A DNA stretch of 42,651 nt from a bacterium (GTDB taxonomy: Bacteria > Cyanobacteriota > Vampirovibrionia > Gastranaerophilales > Gastranaerophilaceae). This document shows, one piece after another, positions 1 to 8,284 of the stretch. The notes under the pieces are model-generated. The model had not been told where the DNA came from and made no database searches. It saw only the letters and a program-made list of their open reading frames with translations. Where the stretch lies: NCBI GenBank assembly GCA_024408765.1, contig JAKSUR010000006.1, forward strand, positions 1 to 42,651. Direction: 5' to 3'. How positions within the stretch are numbered: position 1 is the first letter of the stretch; the number at the start of each line of letters is the position of its first letter. A program made the translations under genes and the position numbers.

Positions 1-1074
1 TTTGGTGACTATCTTGAATTTTGCGGTGATGCTATACTTGAAATGGTTAATGACGGTGAAAGAATGGCTATACTGGGTGCTATTGGTGATGATTTGGGTA
101 GCACTTTTATGAAGTTGGTCGACTTTATCGGTCAAGGTGTTTTGAAATTTGTTGAGTGGGTTACTTCGGCAGAGGGGCTTACTACTATTCAAGGTTGGGT
201 TGAAAATTTAACTGATGCCCTTGATTGGTGTATTGATAACTGGGATAGCATTGTGGAAGTTACAAAAAATGCGGTTATTGTGTTTGGTGTCTTGGATGGT
301 ATAGTAAAGTTATTGGTTGGTGGTTTTTCTGCGTATGTTACGTACACAAGTTTAGCTTCTTTCGCTACGGGAGTGCTTGGTGTGTCGCTTGGTGGTTTGG
401 CTGTTACGGCACTCGGAGTTGTTGCGGTAGTTGGTTTGGTAGCTTATGCTATTTATTCTGTGTGGGATATGTTCGCACATTGGGATGAAAAAGTAGCTTG
501 GTGGGAAAAAACTTGGGGTGAAGTTGGTGAGTGGCTTGAATATACCGTAGATTGGTGGAAAGAAGTTTTAGGCAATTTTGCAAAATGGGTTGACGATACC
601 GTTTTTAAGCCTATAACAGAGGGTTGGCAAACATTAATTGATGCGTTTAATGACCCTATTGCAGTACAACAAGCTGTTAATGACCCTGTTGGAAACTGGG
701 TAGATGGTGCAAAAGCTTTGGGGTGGATTCCACACGCTGACGGTGGATTGATGACAAAGCCACATCTTGGGGTTGTAGGTGAAGATGGTCCTGAAATGAT
801 TATTCCATTATCAGCTGACAAACGTGGCTCTGCTGTTGATATGTGGCAAACTACAGGAAATATGCTTGGTGTAAAAAGTTATGGTACAGACAGTTTAAGC
901 GGTGGTAGTACTGTTTATGGTGGTAGCACCAATTATGCACCTACTGTAAACATTAACGTAACAGGCGGTAGCGACAGAGGTACTATAAGGCAGATTGAAG
1001 ATGCTGTAAAAGAGGCTTTGGAAGAGAGTTTTGCTTCGGCTTTAAGACGTAGACCGAGGGAAACTTATGTATAG
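1..1074 (+). CDS. Tail tape measure protein, C-terminal part (gene split by window ends)
   Basis: The frame is open from base 1, so this is the end of a gene that begins at 41439. The last 11 codons of the window repeat the first 11 codons here, apart from Glu/Asp at one position, and joining them gives a protein of about 750 residues. Tape measure proteins set tail length and line the tail tube. A long hydrophobic stretch lies at about 300-460, followed by Trp-rich amphipathic segments. Near the end (about 740-820) is the motif GGLMTKPHLGVVGEDGPEMI, typical of Firmicutes tape measure C-termini. A baseplate gene follows 11 bases later, as expected. Confidence 0.9.
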   Translation, partial: FGDYLEFCGDAILEMVNDGERMAILGAIGDDLGSTFMKLVDFIGQGVLKFVEWVTSAEGLTTIQGWVENLTDALDWCIDNWDSIVEVTKNAVIVFGVLDGIVKLLVGGFSAYVTYTSLASFATGVLGVSLGGLAVTALGVVAVVGLVAYAIYSVWDMFAHWDEKVAWWEKTWGEVGEWLEYTVDWWKEVLGNFAKWVDDTVFKPITEGWQTLIDAFNDPIAVQQAVNDPVGNWVDGAKALGWIPHADGGLMTKPHLGVVGEDGPEMIIPLSADKRGSAVDMWQTTGNMLGVKSYGTDSLSGGSTVYGGSTNYAPTVNINVTGGSDRGTIRQIEDAVKEALEESFASALRRRPRETYV

Positions 1075-1085
1075 GGAGTGATAAA

Positions 1086-1862
1086 GTGGCTAATATTAAC
1101 GGAATAAGGGTGTTTGTGAAAGATGAACAGTTTAGTCATTCGGCAGAGGTTACAAAACACAAGGTTGAAAAGGGGTTACCTCTTACGGATAATGTTCAGC
1201 GAAATGCGTCAACTATAACCATTAAAGGCGAAATTGTAGGTAGTAATGCTTCAAATGACATTAACACATTCAGAGGGTATATGGAAGATGCGGTTTTGAT
1301 TTACTATGTGGGTCGAAATTATACTTTAGGAAATTACGTTATTACGAACTTTGAAACAAGTCACCCTAATACTATTTGGGGTGGCTGTTCTTTTACTATG
1401 ACTATGCAGGAAGTACGTTTTGCTAAAAGCAGTTATTTGAGAAAAGAAACAGCTTCTACAGCTAAAGTTACTAATGCAAGTAAGGCACAATTAGCTGACG
1501 TTACTACTACGGCAACTACTAATCAAAGTGTGAAGTCAACATCTGATACAGGGACTAAATCTGTAGTAGGTGGCGAAAAGACAAAAGAGCAGAAAGACAG
1601 CGAAAATCGTACAAATATTAATGCAAGTTATGTTAAAATGGGTTACAAGTGTATTTGGTATACTTGTAAAAAGGGTGATACTATATATACATTGTTTGGG
1701 AAAAGTAACGCACCATTTAAAAAATATAAGGATGTAGGAAGATATGGCTTTGGGAATGATTGGACTAACGAAAAAATACGTGCAGTAAATAAATCATCTA
1801 TGAGCGATAATAAAACATTTATTGCAGGAAAACGTATTATTGTTGGCTATGAAAAGGGGTGA
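1086..1862 (+). CDS. Baseplate/tail hub-adaptor protein with Dit-like N-terminus and LysM-like C-terminus
   Basis: A 258-residue protein with a GTG start after a GGGAGTGAT ribosome site. Residues about 1-115 (including EKGLPLTDNVQRNASTITIK) resemble the Dit-like N-terminal domain of proteins encoded after the tape measure in Firmicutes contractile tails. A Thr/Ser/Lys-rich linker (about 120-175) leads to a C-terminal segment with CKKGDTIYTLFGKSN, which looks like the start of a LysM fold. By position it probably joins tube to baseplate, as XkdP-type proteins do. The family assignment comes from motif reading only. The next gene begins at its stop. Confidence 0.7.
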   Translation: MANINGIRVFVKDEQFSHSAEVTKHKVEKGLPLTDNVQRNASTITIKGEIVGSNASNDINTFRGYMEDAVLIYYVGRNYTLGNYVITNFETSHPNTIWGGCSFTMTMQEVRFAKSSYLRKETASTAKVTNASKAQLADVTTTATTNQSVKSTSDTGTKSVVGGEKTKEQKDSENRTNINASYVKMGYKCIWYTCKKGDTIYTLFGKSNAPFKKYKDVGRYGFGNDWTNEKIRAVNKSSMSDNKTFIAGKRIIVGYEKG

Positions 1863-1867
1863 TAGTA

Positions 1868-2440
1868 TTGGATAGAATACCTATTAATATTGATTTGATA
1901 CCCTATAAAATGAACATTGAACTTGCAGGGAATGTATTTATTTTTGAATTTAAGTACAATTCGACTATTGATTTATATACCATATCACTTTACAACTCAC
2001 AAGGCATTTTAATGTGTGCTAATGAGCCTATAGTATATGGGGTTGAGCTATTTTCTGACATATATGAAGAGGGTTTTCCTTATATGGCTATAGTGCCATC
2101 TGATGAAGCAGGAAACAGTAATGCTGTTACTTCGGATAATATCGAAAAAACGGTATTTTTAAATATTTATAATGATGAAAATACTGAAATAAAATACAGC
2201 GGTGAAGTTGGGAATTTGACTGATTTTCAAAAGCCTATATTGAATTTTATGACTGTAGCTGTTAATGATTTAAAATTAATTGAAAATGCTGTTATTGATA
2301 TGGGCGGTACGGTTGAAAAATCGGCTGAAATTCCTACTATTGGTGAGTTGATAGAGGGTATATTTTCTATTCCACAAAGTGGCGGTAGCAAATTGTGGGA
2401 TGTATACTATGGCAGAGCGATTGATGTGGTAAAGGGGTGA
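1868..2440 (+). CDS. Baseplate plug-like protein
   Basis: About 190 residues. I prefer the TTG at 1868: the site AAAAGGGGTGAT lies 5-10 bases before it, matching the spacing of the next gene (AAAGGGGTGATTAA then ATG). A GTG at 1859 in the same frame would lie on top of the ribosome site. The N-terminal 110 residues (IPINIDLIPYKMNIELAGNV, later EPIVYGVELF) have the beta-rich look of small baseplate plug proteins encoded between tape measure and hub in myophages. The C-terminal 70 residues are an extension of unknown role. Confidence 0.6.
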   Translation: MDRIPINIDLIPYKMNIELAGNVFIFEFKYNSTIDLYTISLYNSQGILMCANEPIVYGVELFSDIYEEGFPYMAIVPSDEAGNSNAVTSDNIEKTVFLNIYNDENTEIKYSGEVGNLTDFQKPILNFMTVAVNDLKLIENAVIDMGGTVEKSAEIPTIGELIEGIFSIPQSGGSKLWDVYYGRAIDVVKG

Positions 2441-2444
2441 TTAA

Positions 2445-3140
2445 ATGGCAACTACTATTAGTTTTAATGTAAAAGATGTGGTAGATACATCTTTGCAGGG
2501 AAATGATTTTCTTGATGCTTTGTATGATTATTTAAAATCGGTACAGGTTATTAATAATTATTTTAAAATTGACACAATGAATGATAGTTCAGGGAAATAC
2601 ACGTTGTATCTTTTGCCGTTATCCAATGCAACAAGTGATATTAATGTTCCAAATGTAGCATTAAGTATTTGTCAAGGTACTAATGTATACGTAAACGGCA
2701 TAGGAGGTAATTCTGCAGCAGTTACTGATTATAATATTTCATTATCGAAAAACCGTATGAATTTTACGTTTTATTTTAGCGATAACGGTGATTGTATGGT
2801 TGTTGCAAGAGATTTAAATAGTTCTTCCAACGTTATCAATATGGTTTTTGCCGAAACAGAAAATAATAAAACAGAGGGTTTAAGCATTAAAAAAAGTGGT
2901 ACTTCTCTTCGCTATTCATATGCTCAAGATTTGACCGGGAGCATAACTAGAAGTAATGTAATTGTTAATTATTCTAAAAAATATCTTATTCGAGTATCAA
3001 CAAATTATGATATTTTTAAGAATATATTTTTCGCTATAAACAATATCGCTGATACGTCACCTTACGAATTAGACGAAAAAAAATACGTTGAATTTGATGT
3101 TGATAACACAAAAATAGGGGTGGCTATGCTTTATGAGTGA
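2445..3140 (+). CDS. Hypothetical baseplate-associated protein
   Basis: A 231-residue protein I do not recognise. It has an AAAGGGG ribosome site and overlaps the next gene by 8 bases, so it is part of the baseplate operon. It is rich in Asn, Ser and beta-type residues, with no membrane segment and no cysteine pattern except one or two isolated Cys. Contractile phages usually go straight from plug to hub, so this gene is an insertion or lineage-specific decoration. A surface or host-contact role would fit but is a guess. Confidence 0.55.
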   Translation: MATTISFNVKDVVDTSLQGNDFLDALYDYLKSVQVINNYFKIDTMNDSSGKYTLYLLPLSNATSDINVPNVALSICQGTNVYVNGIGGNSAAVTDYNISLSKNRMNFTFYFSDNGDCMVVARDLNSSSNVINMVFAETENNKTEGLSIKKSGTSLRYSYAQDLTGSITRSNVIVNYSKKYLIRVSTNYDIFKNIFFAINNIADTSPYELDEKKYVEFDVDNTKIGVAMLYE

Positions 3141-4041
3141 TTATATTGACAGCAAAATAATACCCTCTATGGGGTCGGATTTTGTAGTAATTAAAGATAA
3201 AGATTACGACAAAAGAGAAGATATTCCCGGTGGTCTTTTTGGGCATACCGTTATTATTAAAAGTAACGGTATTGAGGTTAATAATCAGGAGTGCGATATG
3301 GAATTTAGTGTGCCTTTTGATTGTGATTTTACACCCAATGAAGCTACTATAAAAATTTACAACCTATCTGATGTGTCTGCTGAAAGATTTAAGAGAAATG
3401 AATTGATAACAATAACAGCAGGATATAAGGAAGATGTAGGTATCGTTTTTAGTGGGTATATTTCAAAAATTAGAACAAAAGTGTCGGGTGTGGAGAGAAT
3501 AACTACTATTAATGCTATTGATGGTGACAGCCTTGACGATAGGGACTTACAAGAGGCAACTTTTGCGAAAGGGTCGACTTCGGCAGGAATATTAAAAGCA
3601 CTTTTGGAAGTTACGGGGTTGCCTGTAGCTATTTTTTCTTGTAAAAATATTGTTACGTACAAAAATGCTGTAAAAGTTGATGGGTCTTTGATTGATTTGA
3701 TTGAAAAGTATGCGAATGAGTGCAAGACTAACGTATATATATCACGTGGGAAGATTTACGTCAATGATATTAGAGAGAGTGGAACTGACGTTTTAGTTAC
3801 TGCAAATGTTGGTGGTGGTTTAATATCAGAACCCGAAGAATTTGAAGAAGTTATAAAGAAAGATGATTACAAAGACACGTTATACGGATATAAACTTGAC
3901 TTACTTCTTTATCATCAAATTGAAGCAGGGGCGAGAATTACTCTTGACAGCATTAACGGATCAGGTGCTTATGTTGTACGAAAAGGCGAACACAAGTATG
4001 ACGGTTTTGACTTAAAAACTTATGTCGAGGTGATAAAATGA
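3133..4041 (+). CDS. Baseplate hub protein (gp27/gpD/XkdQ-like)
   Basis: A 302-residue protein with hub hallmarks: an early beta domain ending in EATIKIYNLSDVSAERFKRN, then ITITAGYKEDVGIVFSGYIS, a motif typical of gpD/XkdQ hub proteins that form the trimeric ring under the tail tube. Residues about 130-200 (GSTSAGILKALLEVTGLPV) match the second hub subdomain. It overlaps the upstream gene by 8 bases and the spike gene by 4 (ATGA type), so translation is probably coupled and the hub and spike are made together. Confidence 0.8.
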   Translation: MSDYIDSKIIPSMGSDFVVIKDKDYDKREDIPGGLFGHTVIIKSNGIEVNNQECDMEFSVPFDCDFTPNEATIKIYNLSDVSAERFKRNELITITAGYKEDVGIVFSGYISKIRTKVSGVERITTINAIDGDSLDDRDLQEATFAKGSTSAGILKALLEVTGLPVAIFSCKNIVTYKNAVKVDGSLIDLIEKYANECKTNVYISRGKIYVNDIRESGTDVLVTANVGGGLISEPEEFEEVIKKDDYKDTLYGYKLDLLLYHQIEAGARITLDSINGSGAYVVRKGEHKYDGFDLKTYVEVIK

Positions 4042-4886
4042 AAAGTGCTATGGATTACATTGACGATAGGATAGAAGAAAAGTTACTACATCTGCACACA
4101 TCTTATTTAGGTACAGCCGTTGGGATAAATCCTGACGGCACTTTTGACGTACAGCCTTTGACCTTAACAAAGGCGATAGGTGGTAAATCAAAACAACAAG
4201 CTGTTGTAAAAAATGTGTATTGCCTTGATGATGTAGCTATTAACGTGCGTACAGGTGATGTGGTTGTTTGTTTGGTATGCGAGAGAGATATTTCAGAGGC
4301 TGTACTTGGAAACAGTACTTTGCCCAGTGTAGGACACCATCAAATGAAAGACAGTATTATTATTGGTACGATTGGCTCTCTTGGTGCTGTTCACGATAGT
4401 GCTTTAATAGCAGACAACAAAGCAGAACAAGAAGAGGGTGGTTCTGACCCTGAAACTCCTATTCCTGTAGTGGGTGGTATGACGGCAAAACAGAAAAAAT
4501 GCGTGGAATGGGCTATGTCACAAGTGGGTAAAGCAGGGTTTAACTCTTACAGAAACGGTTATTGCAACTCAACAAACTGGTGTGCAAGGTTTGTTTCTTC
4601 GGCTTATGCTTTTGCAACAGGAACTTATCCCGGTGGTGATGCCAAAGACTTCCCACATTCTCACCCTATTAATTTGAATAATACTTCTGATATTCCTATT
4701 GGTGCTTGTATTGTATCAAAAGGTTATCCTGTAGGTGGTAAATATTACGGTCACGTAGCTTTATATGTGGGGAAAGGGTATGTAGTAGAGGCAGGAGGGG
4801 CGAAAATACGGTATTCACCTCTTGCACAATCAATAGGGAGAAAATGTGGTTTTTATGGTTGGGGTATGCCTGTTAATTTGAATTAG
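4038..4886 (+). CDS. Baseplate central spike with C-terminal cysteine peptidase (CHAP/NlpC-like) domain
   Basis: A 282-residue two-part protein. Residues 1-115 resemble the Gp138-type OB-fold spike domain (VGINPDGTFDVQPLT, DVVVCLVCERDISEAV). Residues about 130-147 are an acidic Pro/Gly linker. Residues 148-282 look like a CHAP or NlpC/P60 peptidase, with Cys182 in NWCARFVSSAY and His239 in YYGHVALYVG as the probable catalytic pair. Such tail-tip enzymes open the cell wall during injection. It is the last gene of the first baseplate block; the AbiF insert with its own promoter follows. Which peptidase superfamily it belongs to needs a profile search. Confidence 0.85.
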   Translation: MKSAMDYIDDRIEEKLLHLHTSYLGTAVGINPDGTFDVQPLTLTKAIGGKSKQQAVVKNVYCLDDVAINVRTGDVVVCLVCERDISEAVLGNSTLPSVGHHQMKDSIIIGTIGSLGAVHDSALIADNKAEQEEGGSDPETPIPVVGGMTAKQKKCVEWAMSQVGKAGFNSYRNGYCNSTNWCARFVSSAYAFATGTYPGGDAKDFPHSHPINLNNTSDIPIGACIVSKGYPVGGKYYGHVALYVGKGYVVEAGGAKIRYSPLAQSIGRKCGFYGWGMPVNLN

Positions 4887-4916
4887 AGAAAGTTTTACTA
4901 AAATTAGACAAGCTGA

Positions 4917-4945
4917 TTGAATTTTATGTTGAAATATGCTATAAT
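4917..4945 (+). promoter_or_regulatory. Promoter of the AbiF-like gene
   Basis: TTGAAT (4917-4922), a 17-base spacer, then TATAAT (4940-4945). TGC before the -10 box also makes it an extended -10 promoter. It lies between the spike stop and the abi start codon, so the abi gene can be expressed apart from the late operon, as expected for a lysogenic conversion gene. Confidence 0.8.
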
Positions 4946-4965
4946 ATGCTTTGAGGTGATGAAAA

Positions 4966-5949
4966 ATGAGAAAACAAAAAATTTCTATTGATGAACAAAT
5001 TGAAAAAATGCGTTCTGTTGGAATTAAATTTGATAATATTTCAGAAAATGAAGCCAAAGATTTTATTTGTAATAATACATATTATTTTAAGATTAAAGCA
5101 TTTCAAAAAAATTATGAAAAAAATTCAAAAGGGAAATACGTTAATTTAGATTTTTCATATTTAAAAGATTTTTCAACAATTGATATGCAGTTTAGAAACT
5201 TAGTTCTTTCTATGGCATTAAATATTGAGCATAGTATGAAAGTTAAATTAAATAGGGATATATCAGAAAATGAAAAGGAAGATGGATATTCCATTGTGAA
5301 TAAATTTTTAAATAATAAGGGTAATCAATATATAGTTAAGAATTTATATACAAAGGTTTGTTCAAATTATGCAGGTGATTTAATAAAAAAATATTGTTCT
5401 TATAAATATGATCTGAATTCTGAATTAACATATACTTTTGAATGTCCTTTTTGGGTTTTAATTGAAATTTTATCATTTGGGGATTTTATTAATTTTTATA
5501 ATTTTTATTATGCTCAATATGAATTGGAGAATCCTATCAAAGATATTTTATTTCCAATAAAGTATTTAAGAAATGCATCAGCACATAATAATTGTGTCCT
5601 AAATTCTTTAAAACGTTCAAATCATACTGGATTTTCTGCTAATAAAAAAGTAAATTCTTATGTATCGAAAATAAAGAATATATCTAAAAATTCACGAAAT
5701 AAATGTATGAGTATTCCTGTTTTACACGATTTTGCCGCATTACTAATGGTGTATGTCAAAGTTGTTAATAGTGAATCTGTTTTAAAACATACAGCTGATG
5801 ATTTACAATCTTTTTTAGATAGATTCAACAGAAATAAGGAATACTATGCACTAAACAATGTTATAAATATGGCATATATTTTTTTAGAAAAAGTTATTGA
5901 CAATTATAATAAAATAGTGTATAATAACGATAGTGTTCAAAAACCGTGA
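4966..5949 (+). CDS. Abi_2-family (AbiF/AbiD-type) abortive infection protein, HEPN ribonuclease-like
   Basis: A 327-residue protein starting after GAGGTGATGAAAA. The N-terminus (TIDEQI-type helix, then NNTYYFKIKAFQKNYE) and the core (FWVLIEILSFGDFINFY, then IKYLRNASAHNN) match Abi_2 proteins. The RNxxxH motif of HEPN ribonucleases is intact at Arg202-His207. AbiF proteins act as toxins that stop phage infection, probably by cleaving RNA, and are reported to be controlled by a neighbouring small RNA. The gene sits inside the baseplate operon with its own promoter and terminator, so it is a classic moron. It is more AT-rich by eye than the flanking genes, and Lys, Asn and Ile codons dominate, suggesting separate acquisition. 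Confidence 0.85.
   Translation: MRKQKISIDEQIEKMRSVGIKFDNISENEAKDFICNNTYYFKIKAFQKNYEKNSKGKYVNLDFSYLKDFSTIDMQFRNLVLSMALNIEHSMKVKLNRDISENEKEDGYSIVNKFLNNKGNQYIVKNLYTKVCSNYAGDLIKKYCSYKYDLNSELTYTFECPFWVLIEILSFGDFINFYNFYYAQYELENPIKDILFPIKYLRNASAHNNCVLNSLKRSNHTGFSANKKVNSYVSKIKNISKNSRNKCMSIPVLHDFAALLMVYVKVVNSESVLKHTADDLQSFLDRFNRNKEYYALNNVINMAYIFLEKVIDNYNKIVYNNDSVQKP
5897..5925 (+). promoter_or_regulatory. Consensus promoter inside the 3' end of abi, reading into a candidate RNA gene
   Basis: TTGACA (5897-5902), a 17-base spacer, then TATAAT (5920-5925): both hexamers are perfect consensus. The predicted start is near 5932, within the last codons of abi. Terminator-like hairpins follow within 80-150 bases, before the next gene, so the likely product is a short RNA and not the baseplate mRNA. 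Confidence 0.75.
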
Positions 5950-6081
5950 TTTCACTGTTCAAAGAGGATGATGTAGTTGTATTTGTATATAACTATGTTA
6001 TGCTCTTTGTTTTTGTTCATTTTAAATTGAATACGTCAAATAAAATTTAAACCTTTTGAGAAATTTCTTGAAAGGTTTTTT
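5932..6081 (+). ncRNA. Candidate AbiF-associated structured RNA (possible antitoxin)
   Basis: The transcript expected from the 5897 promoter holds a 50-base hairpin at 5960-6009: two 22-base arms with one mismatch and a few GU pairs around a 6-base loop. It is followed by U-rich TTTTTG and then by a terminator hairpin at 6049-6081. The RNA may end at either point. A structured RNA next to Abi_2 genes is known as the abiF RNA motif, and AbiF is reported to be neutralised by such an RNA. Identity with that motif is inferred from position and structure and was not checked against a covariance model. Confidence 0.6.
6049..6081 (+). terminator. Intrinsic terminator after the abi locus
   Basis: AAACCTTT at 6049 pairs with AAAGGTTT ending at 6078. 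The pairing continues inward through two GU pairs to nearly the centre, and a T run follows. It isolates the abi locus from the baseplate gene whose ribosome site begins about 20 bases later. Confidence 0.75.
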
Positions 6082-6113
6082 GTGTTTGAAAATTAGCTGA
6101 AAGGGGTGGTGTT

Positions 6114-6473
6114 ATGGTAGGTTTTGCATTAGATAATAACGGAGATATTATTGTTGAAAATGGCAAAATTAAGATGTGCAGGGATAATGAATTATTGCGA
6201 CAAACGTGTGAGGCTGTTGTGTCAACCAACAAAGGTGAGTGGTTTTTAAATGAAAATGAGGGTATTAACCATAAAAATATTATTGTAAAAAATCCTGACG
6301 AAGAAGTTGTAAAGGGTGAAATATTAATGGGTCTGAAACAAGTACGTGATGATTTTAAATTTGATGAATACAAAAGTGTTCTCGATACGGAAAACAGAGT
6401 GTTAAATATTAATTTTATGGCATCATCAGAGGGTGAAAAAATACAAAGTAATTACAGAATTGAGGTGGTATAA
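6114..6473 (+). CDS. Baseplate wedge protein, gp25/GpW-like
   Basis: A 119-residue protein with a strong site (GAAAGGGGTGGTGTT before ATG). The motif DNELLRQTCEAVVSTNKGEWFLNENEGI is the core of the gp25-like baseplate family (also XkdS/DUF2634-like): a helix leading to a conserved GEWFLN turn. It forms part of the wedge that holds the sheath in its extended state. It overlaps the baseplate J gene by one base (TAATG), the usual gp25-J order. Confidence 0.8.
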   Translation: MVGFALDNNGDIIVENGKIKMCRDNELLRQTCEAVVSTNKGEWFLNENEGINHKNIIVKNPDEEVVKGEILMGLKQVRDDFKFDEYKSVLDTENRVLNINFMASSEGEKIQSNYRIEVV

Positions 6474-7687
6474 TGGCTGTTTTAAGTGAATTAGGGTTTA
6501 ATAGACCTACTTATGACGAATTATTGACGGCTGAAATCGAGAGAACAAGGCAGTTATTCGGTGATGATATTGATACATCTGAATTAACGGCACTTGGTAA
6601 GTTAATAAGGCTGAATGTATACGATTTATCGGCTTTATATGAAGAGTTAGAGGCTGTTTATCTTGCACGTTTCCCAAATACGGCAACAGGGCAATCTTTA
6701 GACCGTCTTTGCGTATTTGCAGGAATAACACGTAACCCTGCAAAAGCAAGTCAGCATAAAATTAAGATTGTAGGTGAGATAGGTACAGAATTAAAGTATG
6801 GCGAATTTCTTGTAAGTACATTGGAAAATGTAACTTTTTATCTTGCAGAAGATGTTGTATTGGATCAGGTGGAACTTGATGAGTTTGGTTTTGCAAAAGG
6901 ATATTGTGAGGCTGAATTTGAATGTACTGAAAAAGGTGAAGTGGGTAACGTGCCTGTGGGTGCTATTACTTTTGTTACTAATCCTGTAATGGATATAGCG
7001 AAAATTGAGCATTTAAGTATTTTGGAACTTGGTGAGGAAATAGAAACAGATGTAGCATTGCGAAGAAGATTTGCCTATGCCATAAGAGGTATCGGAAGTG
7101 GAACTATTGACAGCATTTATGGTGCTTTATGGAGAGTATCAGGTGTTGAGGGTGTATATATTGCTGAAAACAACACTTTTGAAACGGATAGTGACGGCAG
7201 ACCACCTATTTCTTATGAGTGTTTTGTGCTTGGCGGAAGTAATGAAGATATTGCAAAGGCTATTTTCTCAAAAGCTCCTGTTGGTGTAAAGTCGGTAAGC
7301 ACTAAAAATGGTGTATCTGTTAATGTTACGGATCAGGGTGGCTCTTTGCATACTATTCGTTTTTCACGTACTGTAGAACAGGGTATTCAATTTTTGATAA
7401 AAGTGTACGTTAATGATGATTTTGACAGCGAAAACGGAGTTAATGACATTAAGAATAACATTATCCAACACGTTAATAGTTTGAAAAATGGTGAAGATGT
7501 TATATATTCTTCTATTTTCCTTGATGTACAGAAAGTGATTGGTGTAGTATCTTCGGAAGTGGCATTAGTAGCAGGAAGTGATGAAGATACACCTGAACCC
7601 GAAGATGTAGTAATACAAGGTTGGGAAGTTGCAAGAACTTCGGCTGATAAAATAAGAGTGGTGGTGAACACTTATGTTGACAGATAG
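6473..7687 (+). CDS. Baseplate J-like protein
   Basis: A 404-residue protein. The N-terminus (NRPTYDELLTAEIERTRQLF) and the segment LYEELEAVYLARFPNTATG.SLDRLC are characteristic of Baseplate_J/XkdT proteins, the main wedge component that transmits contraction. The family's middle domain continues through VALRRRFAYAIRGIGSGTID and GVEGVYIAENNT. It overlaps the following tail protein gene by 14 bases, consistent with translational coupling in the gp25-J-I block. Confidence 0.92.
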   Translation: MAVLSELGFNRPTYDELLTAEIERTRQLFGDDIDTSELTALGKLIRLNVYDLSALYEELEAVYLARFPNTATGQSLDRLCVFAGITRNPAKASQHKIKIVGEIGTELKYGEFLVSTLENVTFYLAEDVVLDQVELDEFGFAKGYCEAEFECTEKGEVGNVPVGAITFVTNPVMDIAKIEHLSILELGEEIETDVALRRRFAYAIRGIGSGTIDSIYGALWRVSGVEGVYIAENNTFETDSDGRPPISYECFVLGGSNEDIAKAIFSKAPVGVKSVSTKNGVSVNVTDQGGSLHTIRFSRTVEQGIQFLIKVYVNDDFDSENGVNDIKNNIIQHVNSLKNGEDVIYSSIFLDVQKVIGVVSSEVALVAGSDEDTPEPEDVVIQGWEVARTSADKIRVVVNTYVDR

Positions 7688-8270
7688 CAGAATATTACGT
7701 TTGCCTGATTATTACGCAAAGTCGGAAGAAAGCAATAACAACAAAATATTGAGTATTTTTGGTGAGAAACACTTAACGGCAAAGTCAGATATTATTGAAA
7801 GTGCTGAAAGTCTTGACATATATAGTGCTTTTGGCGAAACTCTTGATCGATATGGTGAGATATATGACGAAAAACGTGTTAAGGGTATGAATGACGATAA
7901 ATACAGATTGATGATATTGCTGAAAATACAACGAATGATTGCAGGGTGCGATTTTGACAGCATTATTAACAGTATCAGCATTATTTTTAATTGTGAGAAA
8001 GACAAAATACACATTGAAAATAATAATAATCCTGCAAGAATTGATATAGTTGATTTACCTCTTGCAGTTATTCAGAAAAGTGGTTTTGATTATGATTTTA
8101 CCGTTGAGATTATATCGAAATTGTTACCGATTTGCGTGGAAATTAACAGTATAAATATAACAGGTACTTTTGAATTTGGCGAAACCGAAACAGAATACGA
8201 CGAGTTAAAGGGTTTTGGTAATGAAGAACAGAGTATCGGTGGTTATTTTGGCGAATTTAAAACTTTATAA
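7674..8270 (+). CDS. Tail protein I/XkdU-like (DUF2313) baseplate protein
   Basis: A 198-residue protein after GGTGGTGAACACTT. Position directly after J and the sequence DIYSAFGETLDRYGEIYDEKR..G..DDKYRLMILLKIQR match XkdU/gpI-type baseplate proteins: an LD..G...G..R.G..D..YR pattern followed by a repeating helical region. These proteins connect wedges to fibres. The C-terminal half is beta-rich and ends in a Gly/Glu-rich tail. Confidence 0.75.
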   Translation: MLTDSRILRLPDYYAKSEESNNNKILSIFGEKHLTAKSDIIESAESLDIYSAFGETLDRYGEIYDEKRVKGMNDDKYRLMILLKIQRMIAGCDFDSIINSISIIFNCEKDKIHIENNNNPARIDIVDLPLAVIQKSGFDYDFTVEIISKLLPICVEINSINITGTFEFGETETEYDELKGFGNEEQSIGGYFGEFKTL

Positions 8271-8284
8271 AAGGGGGTTTTATT

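Noticed and set aside
453-821. Minus-strand 122-codon frame under the tape measure gene
   Set aside because: Shadow of the tape measure reading frame, with no ribosome site or promoter.
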